Positions 1 through 6,030 of a stretch of 21,274 nt of DNA are shown here, one piece after another (positions within the stretch are counted from its first letter, which is position 1; each line of letters opens with the position of its first letter). The position numbers and the translations under genes are program-made. Origin of the DNA: Candidatus Bipolaricaulota bacterium (GTDB lineage: Bacteria > Bipolaricaulota > Bipolaricaulia > RBG-16-55-9 > DRXL01); assembly GCA_026414955.1 (NCBI GenBank), contig JAOAIA010000022.1, positions 1 through 21,274 on the forward strand. Direction: 5' to 3'. The notes below the pieces were generated by a model that did not search any database, was not told the DNA's origin, and was given only the letters and a program-made list of their open reading frames with translations.

Positions 1-2
1 GT

Positions 3-1430
3 GTGATCGTCACCGATCAAGACGATTTAGTAGAATGCGCTGTGATGATGCGCAGCGCCCTCCGCCACAAATTAGAGAAGATTCACATCCCTAAGAACTG
101 CCTCGACGTGCTCGCCCAGCAGATCTTCGGGATTCTGCTCGATGGCCCCATCCATGCCGACGATCTCTATGAACTCGTCACGCGCAGTTATAACTTCGCT
201 GAGCTGCCGCGTAAGTATTTCGAGAAGGTCCTCGAGTATCTTGCGGGAGAGTACACAGACTTAGAAGACCGCCACGTCTACGCAAAAATCTACTATAACA
301 AAGAGACCGGGGAGATCCGCACGCGGGGGCGACTGGCGCGCGTTCTGTATATGACCAACGTCGGCACAATCCCCGATGAGTCATATATTATCGTCAAAGT
401 TGGCAACAAACGCATCGGCCAGATCGAAGAGGGCTTTCTCGAGATGCTGCGCAAGCACGACACGTTTGTGCTTGGAGGCGAGACGTATAAGTTTAAGTTC
501 TCGCGGGGGATGACGATCCAAGTTGAGGCAGCGCAGGAAGAGCGCGCGACCGTGCCCAGCTGGTTCTCCGAGATGCTCCCGCTGAGCTTCGAGCTTGCTC
601 TCGATATTCAGGAGTTTCGCTCCTCTCTCTATGAGCTGTTCACACGGGGAGCTTCCCCCAGTGAGATCAAAGCATTTATTCGTTCTGAGCTACAGTTGGA
701 CGAGCGCGGGGTCGAATCGCTCTATCGCTATTTTGCTGAACAGCAGCGATATTCTCGACTTCCCCATCGGCGCAAGCTGCTGATCGAGTTCTACACCGAA
801 GAGCCGAAGACGATCGTGATCTTCCATGCGCTCTTTGGGCGCAGAGTCAACGACGCGCTCAGCCGAGCGTTAGCGTATCTGATCGCGCGTCGCGAAGACA
901 AAGACATCGAGATCGCCGTCACCGATCACGGTTTTTATTTGGCCTACGAAGGCTCCGTGAAGGTGATGGAGGCGTTTGATCTGCTCAAAGAGCGCGATCT
1001 GCGCGAGGTGCTGCGCGACGCGCTGCGCGATACGGAGATTCTGCGACGACGATTTCGGCACTGCGCGACACGCGCGTTCATGATTTTGCGCAGTTACAAG
1101 GGGCAGCGCAAGTCTGTGGGCCGTCAGCAGATGAAGGCGTATATTTTGCAGAACGCGGTCGAGCGCATGGACGAGTATTTCCCGATTCTCACAGAGACCT
1201 ATCGCGAAGTCATGGAAGACGCGATGGACATCGAGAACGCGCAGAGAGTCATAGACGAGATTCGCTCAGGGCAGATAGAGCTCGAGGGCTTGGTGAGCCC
1301 ATCGCCATCGCCGTTTGCGCTGCAGATCGTGATGCACGCGCGCTCGGATATTATCAAAGTCGAAGATCGTCAGAAGTTCTTGCAGAAGATGTACGAGAGA
1401 CTTAAAATGATGCGCTCAGTTTCGGATTGA
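3..1430 (+). CDS. Lhr-type ATP-dependent helicase, C-terminal part (5' truncated by window edge)
   Basis: The reading frame is open to the left edge, so the true start and the RecA-like ATPase domains lie outside. The visible 475 residues resemble the part of archaeal-style Lhr helicases that follows the second RecA domain. The opening stretch with IPKNCLDVLAQQIFG matches the link into the winged-helix domain. The middle (about 280-310), with FHALFGRRVNDALSRALAY, matches the DEAD/H-associated (DEAD_assoc) domain. Lhr proteins are superfamily 2 helicases of DNA or RNA repair and processing. The large bacterial Lhr has an extra C-terminal extension; this protein stops early with a basic tail, like the shorter archaeal 'core' form. 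The gene ends 70 nt before tatC, whose promoter lies in that gap. Family assignment is by recognised sequence only; the helicase motifs cannot be checked here. Confidence 0.8.
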   Translation: MIVTDQDDLVECAVMMRSALRHKLEKIHIPKNCLDVLAQQIFGILLDGPIHADDLYELVTRSYNFAELPRKYFEKVLEYLAGEYTDLEDRHVYAKIYYNKETGEIRTRGRLARVLYMTNVGTIPDESYIIVKVGNKRIGQIEEGFLEMLRKHDTFVLGGETYKFKFSRGMTIQVEAAQEERATVPSWFSEMLPLSFELALDIQEFRSSLYELFTRGASPSEIKAFIRSELQLDERGVESLYRYFAEQQRYSRLPHRRKLLIEFYTEEPKTIVIFHALFGRRVNDALSRALAYLIARREDKDIEIAVTDHGFYLAYEGSVKVMEAFDLLKERDLREVLRDALRDTEILRRRFRHCATRAFMILRSYKGQRKSVGRQQMKAYILQNAVERMDEYFPILTETYREVMEDAMDIENAQRVIDEIRSGQIELEGLVSPSPSPFALQIVMHARSDIIKVEDRQKFLQKMYERLKMMRSVSD

Positions 1431-1458
1431 GACAGAGATCTTCAAAGGTTCTTAGAGT

Positions 1459-1487
1459 TTGCCTTTCTCTTCCCAGCCACGTATAAT
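1459..1487 (+). promoter_or_regulatory. tatC promoter (TTGCCT - 17 - TATAAT)
   Basis: The -35 is TTGCCT (1459-1464) and the -10 is a perfect TATAAT (1482-1487), with a 17-nt spacer. The predicted transcription start is about 1494, only some 6 nt before the ATG at 1501, and no Shine-Dalgarno is visible. The mRNA should therefore be almost leaderless. The TTG of the -35 box is also the first possible start codon of the longest open frame, which makes that longer start unlikely. Confidence 0.72.
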
Positions 1488-1500
1488 CCCAGCAAGCCCT

Positions 1501-2385
1501 ATGCCCAGGAAAGATCCAAATCAAATGAGCTTGTGGGAGCATCTCGACGAGCTGCGCGCCCGCGTGATCTACTCCTTGGTCGTCATTCTCGCTATTGCTA
1601 TTGTTGCATATATCTTCCGCGAGCAGATCATGGCCTTTCTCACCGAGCCGTTACGAGCGCTCACCGGCTCGCGCGCAGAGCTTTTGAGATTGCTCGAATC
1701 GTGTCGCTCGTTGATAGTTGACCCCAATGCGTTACAGATGCCCGAAGATCGCTGGTCTCAACTGGCGTTCGACTGCCGACGCTTTCTCTTCCACGGGGGC
1801 AGTTTGATCTTCATCCGGCCCACTGAAGTCTTCTTCGGGTATATTAAACTCGCGCTCTTTGTGGGATTGCTGATCGGCGCGCCGTTTGTCTTGTATCAGA
1901 TCTGGCAATTTATCGTTCCGGCGCTCTTCCCGCACGAGCGCAAGTACGCGCGCTACGGGTTTCTCGCAGGCGCAGGGTTGTTCTATCTCGGCGCGTTCGG
2001 GTGCCTCTTCTTCGTCGTGCCCATCGCTATACGATTTCTGATCGAGCTTGGTGGGGATTATCTCCACGCAGCGTTTACGTTCGATAACTACATCTCGTTC
2101 ATTCTCTGGTTCATGTTGGGGTTCGGGATCTCGTTCGAGTTGCCCGTTGTGCTCTTCTTGCTCGCCAAGATCGGGCTGGTCACCCACGCGTTCTTGCGGG
2201 AGAAGCGCAAGTACGCTATAGTAATAGCGCTCGTCTTGGGAGCTATCCTGACCCCAACCCAAGACCCGTTTACGATGATGACTATGGCGATCCCGTTGAT
2301 CGTCTTATACGAAGTGACGCTCTGGATCATTCGACTTACCGAGAAGAAAACAGAGAGCGAAATCGCAACCGAGAAAGGAGGCTGA
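1501..2385 (+). CDS. tatC: Sec-independent protein translocase TatC
   Basis: TatC is the core twin-arginine signal receptor of the Tat pathway in the inner membrane. The 294-aa product has the N-terminal hallmark EHLDELRAR (about 13-21), a first membrane span at about 23-39, the PTE motif after the first periplasmic loop (107-109), the APFVLYQIWQFIVPAL segment (about 128-142), and the FELP motif in a later span. ATG 1501 is chosen because the promoter at 1459-1487 lies across the longer alternative. The first periplasmic loop (about 47-106) is clearly longer than the usual one and carries two cysteines (68 and 92). No tatA or tatB is visible. A possible substrate is the RR-signal lipoprotein at 16380-16799. 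The stop lies 3 nt before efp, so the two are probably cotranscribed. Confidence 0.93.
   Translation: MPRKDPNQMSLWEHLDELRARVIYSLVVILAIAIVAYIFREQIMAFLTEPLRALTGSRAELLRLLESCRSLIVDPNALQMPEDRWSQLAFDCRRFLFHGGSLIFIRPTEVFFGYIKLALFVGLLIGAPFVLYQIWQFIVPALFPHERKYARYGFLAGAGLFYLGAFGCLFFVVPIAIRFLIELGGDYLHAAFTFDNYISFILWFMLGFGISFELPVVLFLLAKIGLVTHAFLREKRKYAIVIALVLGAILTPTQDPFTMMTMAIPLIVLYEVTLWIIRLTEKKTESEIATEKGG
2374..2381 (+). promoter_or_regulatory. Strong Shine-Dalgarno of efp
   Basis: AAAGGAGG lies inside the last codons of tatC, 7 nt before ATG 2389. This contrasts with the SD-less tatC start in the same operon and shows that canonical anti-SD pairing is used in this organism. Confidence 0.85.
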
Positions 2386-2388
2386 ACG

Positions 2389-2949
2389 ATGGGTGTCAGC
2401 GATCTGGGCAAGGGCAAAGTGATCGAATACGAAGGGGAGCTTTGGATTATTGAAGAGTACGCGCATGTGAAGAAGGCGCAAGGACGGCCCGTGGCGCAGT
2501 GTCGGCTCCGCCATATCAAAACGGGGAAGGTGATCCCGCAAAATTTCTTTGACTCGGCTCCGGTGAAGATCGTCCGGCTCGAGGAACGCCCCATGCAGTA
2601 TCTCTACAGCACTGGGAATCTCTACACGTTCATGGACGCCGAGACCTATGACCAGTATTCGCTTACGGAGGAGCAAGTTGCCGATATCAAGCCCTATCTG
2701 AAGGAGAACATGGAGGTTTCAGGGCTTTTTTATGAGGGCGCGTTCGTGAAGGTCGAGGTGCCGCTGACCGTGGAGTTGCAGGTCAAACACACCGGCCCCG
2801 GGGTGCGGGGGGACACCGTGAGCAACGTGATGAAGCCCGCCGTGCTCGAAACCGGCTTGGAACTGAAAGTCCCGCTCTTTATCAATCCGGGGGACTGGGT
2901 GAAGGTTGACACGCGCACGGGGCAGTATATCGAGCGCGTCAATCGGTAA
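2389..2949 (+). CDS. efp: Elongation factor P, with atypical tip residue Gln31
   Basis: EF-P binds the ribosome between the P and E sites and relieves stalling at polyproline. The 186-aa protein has the usual length and three-domain layout. The N-terminal KOW-like domain holds the tip loop (26-33). The OB domains contain LQYLY-like MQYLYSTGNLYTFMD, and the signature PGVRGDTVSNVMKPAVLETG lies at about 139-158. Ungapped comparison from the loop histidine to the conserved TG puts Gln31 (CAA, 2479-2481) at the position of E. coli Lys34 and Thermus Arg32, with sequence HVKKAQGRP. Neither a lysine for EpmA-type modification nor an arginine for rhamnosylation is present there; Lys28 and Lys29 flank it. 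The gene is second in the tatC operon and is followed closely by asp23. Confidence 0.96.
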   Translation: MGVSDLGKGKVIEYEGELWIIEEYAHVKKAQGRPVAQCRLRHIKTGKVIPQNFFDSAPVKIVRLEERPMQYLYSTGNLYTFMDAETYDQYSLTEEQVADIKPYLKENMEVSGLFYEGAFVKVEVPLTVELQVKHTGPGVRGDTVSNVMKPAVLETGLELKVPLFINPGDWVKVDTRTGQYIERVNR

Positions 2950-2957
2950 GAGACCCT

Positions 2958-3371
2958 ATGGCGAGCGAGCGCAAAGCACCGAAGCGTGCCCCGTGGCGGG
3001 GGCACATCTCGATTGCCGAAGAGGTCGTCAGCTCCATTGCGAGCATCGCTGCTCAAGAAGTAGAAGGATTGAGCGGCTTAAAGGGGACGGTCGCCGATGG
3101 CCTGGCTGCTCTTCTTTCTGGGGAGAAGCGTCGAGGCGTCGCGGCACAGCTCTCCGAAGACCAATCTATTCGGGTTCGGCTCAAGGCTGTGATTCAGTAC
3201 GGGTATCCCATCCATGAAGTTGCGCAGAAAGTGCAAGCGAAAGTGAAGCAGGAGATCGAAGGGATGACGGGGTTGCGCGTCAGCGCCGTAGATGTCTACG
3301 TGCAGGAGCTTGATCTGGGAGAGACGAGCTTGGCACGAGCCAAAGAGCCGCGCACGAAGGAGGAGTCGTGA
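2958..3371 (+). CDS. Asp23/Gls24 family envelope-stress protein
   Basis: The 137-aa protein shows the Asp23 fold signature. HISIAEEVVSSIASIAAQEVEG (about 16-37) is the family opening, followed by a variable segment and the conserved half with VIQYGYPIHEVAQKVQ and a central VSAVDVYVQ strand. Asp23 is a soluble protein tethered to the membrane by AmaP in staphylococci, linked there to alkaline and cell-wall stress. Here it precedes an AmaP-like gene with a 4-nt overlap and follows efp by 8 nt. In Bacillus the related yqhY sits between efp/acc genes and nusB, so this order is a partly conserved neighbourhood. It lacks a membrane segment. The ribosome site is weak, which suggests translation coupled to efp. 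Confidence 0.88.
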   Translation: MASERKAPKRAPWRGHISIAEEVVSSIASIAAQEVEGLSGLKGTVADGLAALLSGEKRRGVAAQLSEDQSIRVRLKAVIQYGYPIHEVAQKVQAKVKQEIEGMTGLRVSAVDVYVQELDLGETSLARAKEPRTKEES

Positions 3372-3958
3372 AACAAACGATAGATTACCTTGCGGAGATC
3401 TTGTATGCCAGCGCGTTTCTCGTCTGTTGGGCTGGGACGGCTGGACTCTTATGGGTCACGGTCGGGGTAGCAACGGCGACCTCACAAGATGTGTGGAGGT
3501 TTTTCATGGAGTTTCTCAGGAGCACGTGGGGGATCGTGCTGCTGGATGTCATGGCGTTGCTGCTCTTTCTGATAGGGGTCTATTTTTTAGCGCAGTTCTT
3601 GCAGGCGCGACGGCGCTGGAAGCGCATCCAGCACGACAGCCCCCGTGGGCCGGTGGAGATCTCGCTCTTTGCGATTCGCTCGTACATCGAGCGCATTCTC
3701 GCCTACGAGTTCGGATTGCAGCGATACCGGGTTGCGTTAGAGAACACCAGCAACGGCTTGTACGTCTTCATTCGGGCCGAGCTGCCCGTGGGGCGCAACG
3801 TGCTCAACACCGCTGAAAGGATTCAGCAAACTGTCGAAGAGAGCGTCGAGGACCGCGTGGGCGTCAAAGTCCATCGGGTTCAAGTGATCGCCGCGGGGAT
3901 CGCGAGTGAGCGGGGCGAAGAGCGCCCGCTCTTCCGGAGTGAAGGAGAGATCGAGTGA
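3368..3958 (+). CDS. amaP: AmaP-like membrane anchor of Asp23
   Basis: The 196-aa protein has two hydrophobic hairpin segments (about 10-34 and 54-79), a short basic linker (ARRRWKR), and then a cytoplasmic Asp23-like domain beginning near PVEISLFAIRSYIERIL. AmaP anchors Asp23 at the membrane. The start is GTG 3368, overlapping the asp23 stop by 4 nt, with an AAGGAGG-type site just upstream. Its position between asp23 and the DUF2273 gene matches the known trio. Function is by family and context; direct binding to the neighbouring Asp23 is inferred. Confidence 0.85.
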   Translation: MKQTIDYLAEILYASAFLVCWAGTAGLLWVTVGVATATSQDVWRFFMEFLRSTWGIVLLDVMALLLFLIGVYFLAQFLQARRRWKRIQHDSPRGPVEISLFAIRSYIERILAYEFGLQRYRVALENTSNGLYVFIRAELPVGRNVLNTAERIQQTVEESVEDRVGVKVHRVQVIAAGIASERGEERPLFRSEGEIE

Positions 3959-4149
3959 TGGGGCGCTTGTCTCCCAGTGCGCTGGGCGCGATCTTGGGCG
4001 TGCTCGTCGGATTGCTATGGATCTGGCTGAACGTGCAGCTCTTCTTGTTACTGCTCTTAGCGGGCTTGGGATTTGCGATTGGCAAGCTCTTTGAATCCGA
4101 AGAGCTGCGCGAACGCGTGCGCGAGCTTTTCTCGTTCTTCTACCGATGA
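3958..4149 (+). CDS. DUF2273 small membrane protein
   Basis: This 63-aa protein consists of two adjoining hydrophobic segments (about 8-24 and 26-43) and a short charged tail rich in Glu and Arg. The pattern and position next to asp23 and amaP match DUF2273 proteins, whose biochemical role is unknown. The start could be GTG 3955 or ATG 3958; ATG is chosen because it overlaps the amaP stop by one base (TGATG). The end overlaps nusB by 4 nt. It is probably a third partner of the Asp23 membrane assembly (inference from constant gene association). Confidence 0.82.
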   Translation: MGRLSPSALGAILGVLVGLLWIWLNVQLFLLLLLAGLGFAIGKLFESEELRERVRELFSFFYR

Positions 4150-4544
4150 AGACTTTATCGCGCCGTGCCGCCCGCGAACGCATCCTAAAGTTGCTCTTCC
4201 AGCGGGACTTTCGTCCCATTGATTGGTCGGAGCTTCTCGCAGAACAGCCCACCGATGACCCCTATGTGCTCGATGTTCTGCAGGGCTTGGAGAGCAAGCT
4301 CCCAGAGATTGACACGCTCATCGCGGAGAGAGCCGCAGGCTGGCGGCTCGAACGATTACATTCTGTAGACCGAAACATCTTGCGGCTGGCGATCTATGAG
4401 CTATGCTATCGCCAGGACGTGCCGCCGGAAGTCGTCATCAACGAGGCGGTAGAGCTTGCGAAAAAGTACAGCGGCGAGCATTCGCCGATCTTCATCAACG
4501 GGATTTTGGATCGCATCTGGAAGGAGCGTGCTCAGCGTTCATGA
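4146..4544 (+). CDS. nusB: Transcription antitermination factor NusB
   Basis: NusB pairs with S10 (NusE) to bind boxA RNA and promote antitermination of rRNA operons. The 132-aa length is typical. The N-terminal RRAARERILKLLFQ, the central SVDRNILRLAIYELCYR and the C-terminal VVINEAVELAKKYSGEHSPIFINGILDRI are diagnostic. ATG 4146 overlaps the DUF2273 stop (ATGA), and its own stop overlaps the epimerase start in the same way, so translation is probably coupled along the operon. Confidence 0.95.
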   Translation: MKTLSRRAARERILKLLFQRDFRPIDWSELLAEQPTDDPYVLDVLQGLESKLPEIDTLIAERAAGWRLERLHSVDRNILRLAIYELCYRQDVPPEVVINEAVELAKKYSGEHSPIFINGILDRIWKERAQRS

Positions 4545-5497
4545 AGATCTTAGTGACCGGCGGGGCGGGGTTCATCGGTTCGCACGTGGTGGACGCGTAT
4601 ATTGCCCACGGCCATGACGTTGCCGTGATAGATAATCTCTCGACGGGGCATCGCGAGTTTCTCAACTCTCGAGTGCGATTCTATCAGATTGATATAGCCG
4701 ATCGAGACGCCGTGCGCGCGGTCTTCGCCCGCGAGAGATTCGATCTGGTCAACCATCACGCAGCGCAGGTGGACGTGCGCGTCTCGGTCGCCGATCCCCT
4801 GCGCGATGCGCGCACAAATATCACGGGGTTGCTCACGCTCTTAGAAGCGTGCCGAGAGTTTTCCGTAAAAAAATTTATTTTTATCTCGTCGGGCGGGGTC
4901 ATCTACGGGGAGCCAGAAGAGCTGCCCGTCCCCGAAGACGCCCCCAAAAGGCCGATCAGCCCCTACGGGGTTGCTAAGCTGGCTAGCGAGTTTTATTTGC
5001 TGAGCGCCAAGCACACATGGGGATTAAACTATCTCGCGTTGCGCTATGCGAACGTCTACGGGCCGCGCCAAACCCCCAAGAGCGAAGCCAACGTCATCAG
5101 CACGTTTTCAAGACAATTATTGCGCAACGAATCCGTGACGATCTTCGGCGATGGCAAGCAGACACGAGACTTCGTCTTCGTGAGCGATGTCGTTGCTGCG
5201 AATCTTCTGGCAACAGAACGCTTAGAAGAGATCAACCAAGCTCCCCTAGACTCGATAGACGATCTCGCGTTCAACGTCGGGACGGGGCAAGAGACGAGCG
5301 TGAACGAACTCCTAAGAAAATTTTCGCACGCTCTTTCCCGAGAATGTTATGCACGTTACGCGCCGCCGCGGCCTGGAGAACTCCGGCGCAATGCGTTAGA
5401 TATCTCCAAAGCCCGGCGCGTTTTGCAATTTACGCCGAAGATCTCGCTAGACAATGGGTTACGAGAGACTTTGGAGTGGGTACGCTCAAGAGAATAA
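4541..5497 (+). CDS. NAD-dependent sugar-nucleotide epimerase/dehydratase (GalE-like)
   Basis: The 318-aa protein is an extended short-chain dehydrogenase. The Rossmann glycine motif TGGAGFIGS covers residues 6-14, an acidic residue closes the second strand (VIDNLSTG), the catalytic pair is Y142xxxK146 (YGVAK), and a serine-rich strand SSGGVIYG precedes it. The downstream RYANVYGPRQ, GDGKQTRDFVFVSDV and NVGTG motifs are typical of UDP-glucose 4-epimerase and related UDP- or dTDP-sugar enzymes. Substrate cannot be decided. The ATG overlaps the nusB stop by 4 nt, although a sugar-nucleotide enzyme has no obvious link to nusB. It could feed the WecG/TagA-type glycosyltransferase at 11498 (inference). 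Confidence 0.9.
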   Translation: MKILVTGGAGFIGSHVVDAYIAHGHDVAVIDNLSTGHREFLNSRVRFYQIDIADRDAVRAVFARERFDLVNHHAAQVDVRVSVADPLRDARTNITGLLTLLEACREFSVKKFIFISSGGVIYGEPEELPVPEDAPKRPISPYGVAKLASEFYLLSAKHTWGLNYLALRYANVYGPRQTPKSEANVISTFSRQLLRNESVTIFGDGKQTRDFVFVSDVVAANLLATERLEEINQAPLDSIDDLAFNVGTGQETSVNELLRKFSHALSRECYARYAPPRPGELRRNALDISKARRVLQFTPKISLDNGLRETLEWVRSRE

Positions 5498-5525
5498 GAC
5501 ACTGGGGCGAGTGTGAGCTTGGTTA

Positions 5526-5554
5526 CTGACAGGGCGAGAGAGATCTTCTATACT
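5526..5554 (+). promoter_or_regulatory. Strong sigma70-type promoter (CTGACA - 17 - TATACT)
   Basis: CTGACA (5526-5531) and TATACT (5549-5554) each match the consensus at 5 of 6 positions, with an optimal 17-nt spacer. No convincing protein-coding start follows on this strand before the intrinsic terminator at 5623-5664, so the promoter appears to drive a short RNA. The expected start is about 5561, inside the odd-length palindrome GGTGAATCACC (5558-5568), which could be an operator. Confidence 0.75.
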
Positions 5555-5560
5555 GGGGGT

Positions 5561-5660
5561 GAATCACCTCCTTGGGCTTGGCCGACCCAGGCCAAGCGAG
5601 TCGCAAACCCTCTCACCTCCTAAGGGCGGCCCCCAAAGGCCGCCTTCTTATTTTCTTTTT
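5561..5660 (+). ncRNA. Candidate small RNA with two anti-Shine-Dalgarno motifs
   Basis: A transcript of about 100 nt is bounded by a near-consensus promoter and an intrinsic terminator. Its predicted 5' end, GAATCACCTCCTT (5561-5573), matches the conserved 3' tail of bacterial 16S rRNA (GGATCACCTCCTT) at 12 of 13 positions. TCACCTCCT occurs twice (5564-5572 and 5613-5621). Between them is a perfect 8-bp hairpin, GCTTGGCC (5576-5583) and GGCCAAGC (5590-5597), with loop GACCCA. The second motif lies in an 11-nt loop closed by CCCT (5608-5611) and AGGG (5623-5626), next to the terminator stem. I know of no named family with this layout. The nearest idea is the group of sRNAs displaying CCUCC-type motifs in loops, such as the alphaproteobacterial Cuckoo RNAs. 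Translation control by base-pairing to AGGAGGUGA sites is inference. The alternative is that the motifs are ribosome sites read on the other strand. Confidence 0.6.
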
Positions 5661-5664
5661 TCTT
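5623..5664 (+). terminator. Intrinsic terminator of the small RNA and of the tatC-epimerase operon
   Basis: GGCGGCC (5625-5631), loop CCCAAA and GGCCGCC (5638-5644) form a 7-bp all-GC stem, followed by a T-rich tract broken only by a few C and A. The T tract is on the plus side only, so it does not serve the minus-strand gene at 5680. Confidence 0.85.
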
Positions 5665-5679
5665 TGTTTCTTTCGGCTC

Positions 5680-5973
5680 TTACGGCCACAGATGGCCATC
5701 GCGGCAGATGATCCCCAGAGCCGCGAGATACGACAAGCACCGATCGCGGCGCTGCAACCACCGTAGGTGCCCCTCCCGGGCGTCCAGCTCGTCCTTATAC
5801 GTTTCGAGTTCGACGGCCCCATAGCCGGCGCCGCGCTGGAGCACGTAGCAATACGACTTATACTCGTCGTGGCTGCCGAGGGTGCGGACTTCGATCTCCT
5901 TGCCATCGCGCTCGTCTATCTTACCGCGCAAGAGCAACTGGGGTGTCTGGTGAGGAGATATCTCGTACGACAT
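5680..5973 (-). CDS. Small protein of unknown function (97 aa)
   Basis: I do not recognise a named family. The protein is mixed and charged, without membrane segments. Its middle part, SHDEYKSYCYVLQRGAGYG, is followed by YKDELDAREGHLRWLQRRD. That reminds me of small uncharacterised proteins, often in phage or plasmid contexts, in which a beta strand is followed by a helix with a GH..W pattern (weak recognition). The C-terminal part has two cysteines. ATG 5973 is chosen over TTG 5979 because AAGGGAG lies 6 nt upstream of it. A near-consensus promoter lies just ahead. The gene is therefore probably real and transcribed alone, converging on the small RNA. No terminator T tract is seen on its own strand before the RNA region. 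Confidence 0.65.
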   Translation of the reverse strand: MSYEISPHQTPQLLLRGKIDERDGKEIEVRTLGSHDEYKSYCYVLQRGAGYGAVELETYKDELDAREGHLRWLQRRDRCLSYLAALGIICRDGHLWP

Positions 5974-5993
5974 AGCCAACTCCCTTGTGAAAA

Positions 5994-6022
5994 ATTTTAA
6001 CGCAAGGGGCTACAGCGTGCAA
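5994..6022 (-). promoter_or_regulatory. Promoter of the 97-aa gene (TTGCAC - 17 - TAAAAT)
   Basis: On the minus strand, TTGCAC (6017-6022) and TAAAAT (5994-5999) are each 5 of 6 matches with a 17-nt spacer. The predicted start at about 5987 gives a leader of about 14 nt that just holds the AAGGGAG ribosome site. It lies directly after the ccsA stop codon, so the gene is not merely a read-through product of that operon. Confidence 0.72.
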
Positions 6023-6030
6023 GTGACCAC

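Noticed and set aside
1732..2262. Long minus-strand open frame (176 codons) inside tatC
   Set aside because: It is antisense to conserved TatC segments, very rich in charged residues as antisense of membrane codons tends to be, and has no promoter or ribosome site.
4403..4540. Upstream extension of the epimerase frame by 46 codons
   Set aside because: It lies entirely within nusB in another frame. The Rossmann fold starts exactly at ATG 4541, which overlaps the nusB stop.
5540..5606. Possible short minus-strand peptide gene (TTG start after AGGAGGTGA, about 27 codons) across the small-RNA region
   Set aside because: It would run through a consensus promoter on the other strand, its composition is unremarkable, and the GC hairpin lies between it and the upstream minus gene. 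It is kept only as the main rival explanation for the two TCACCTCCT motifs.
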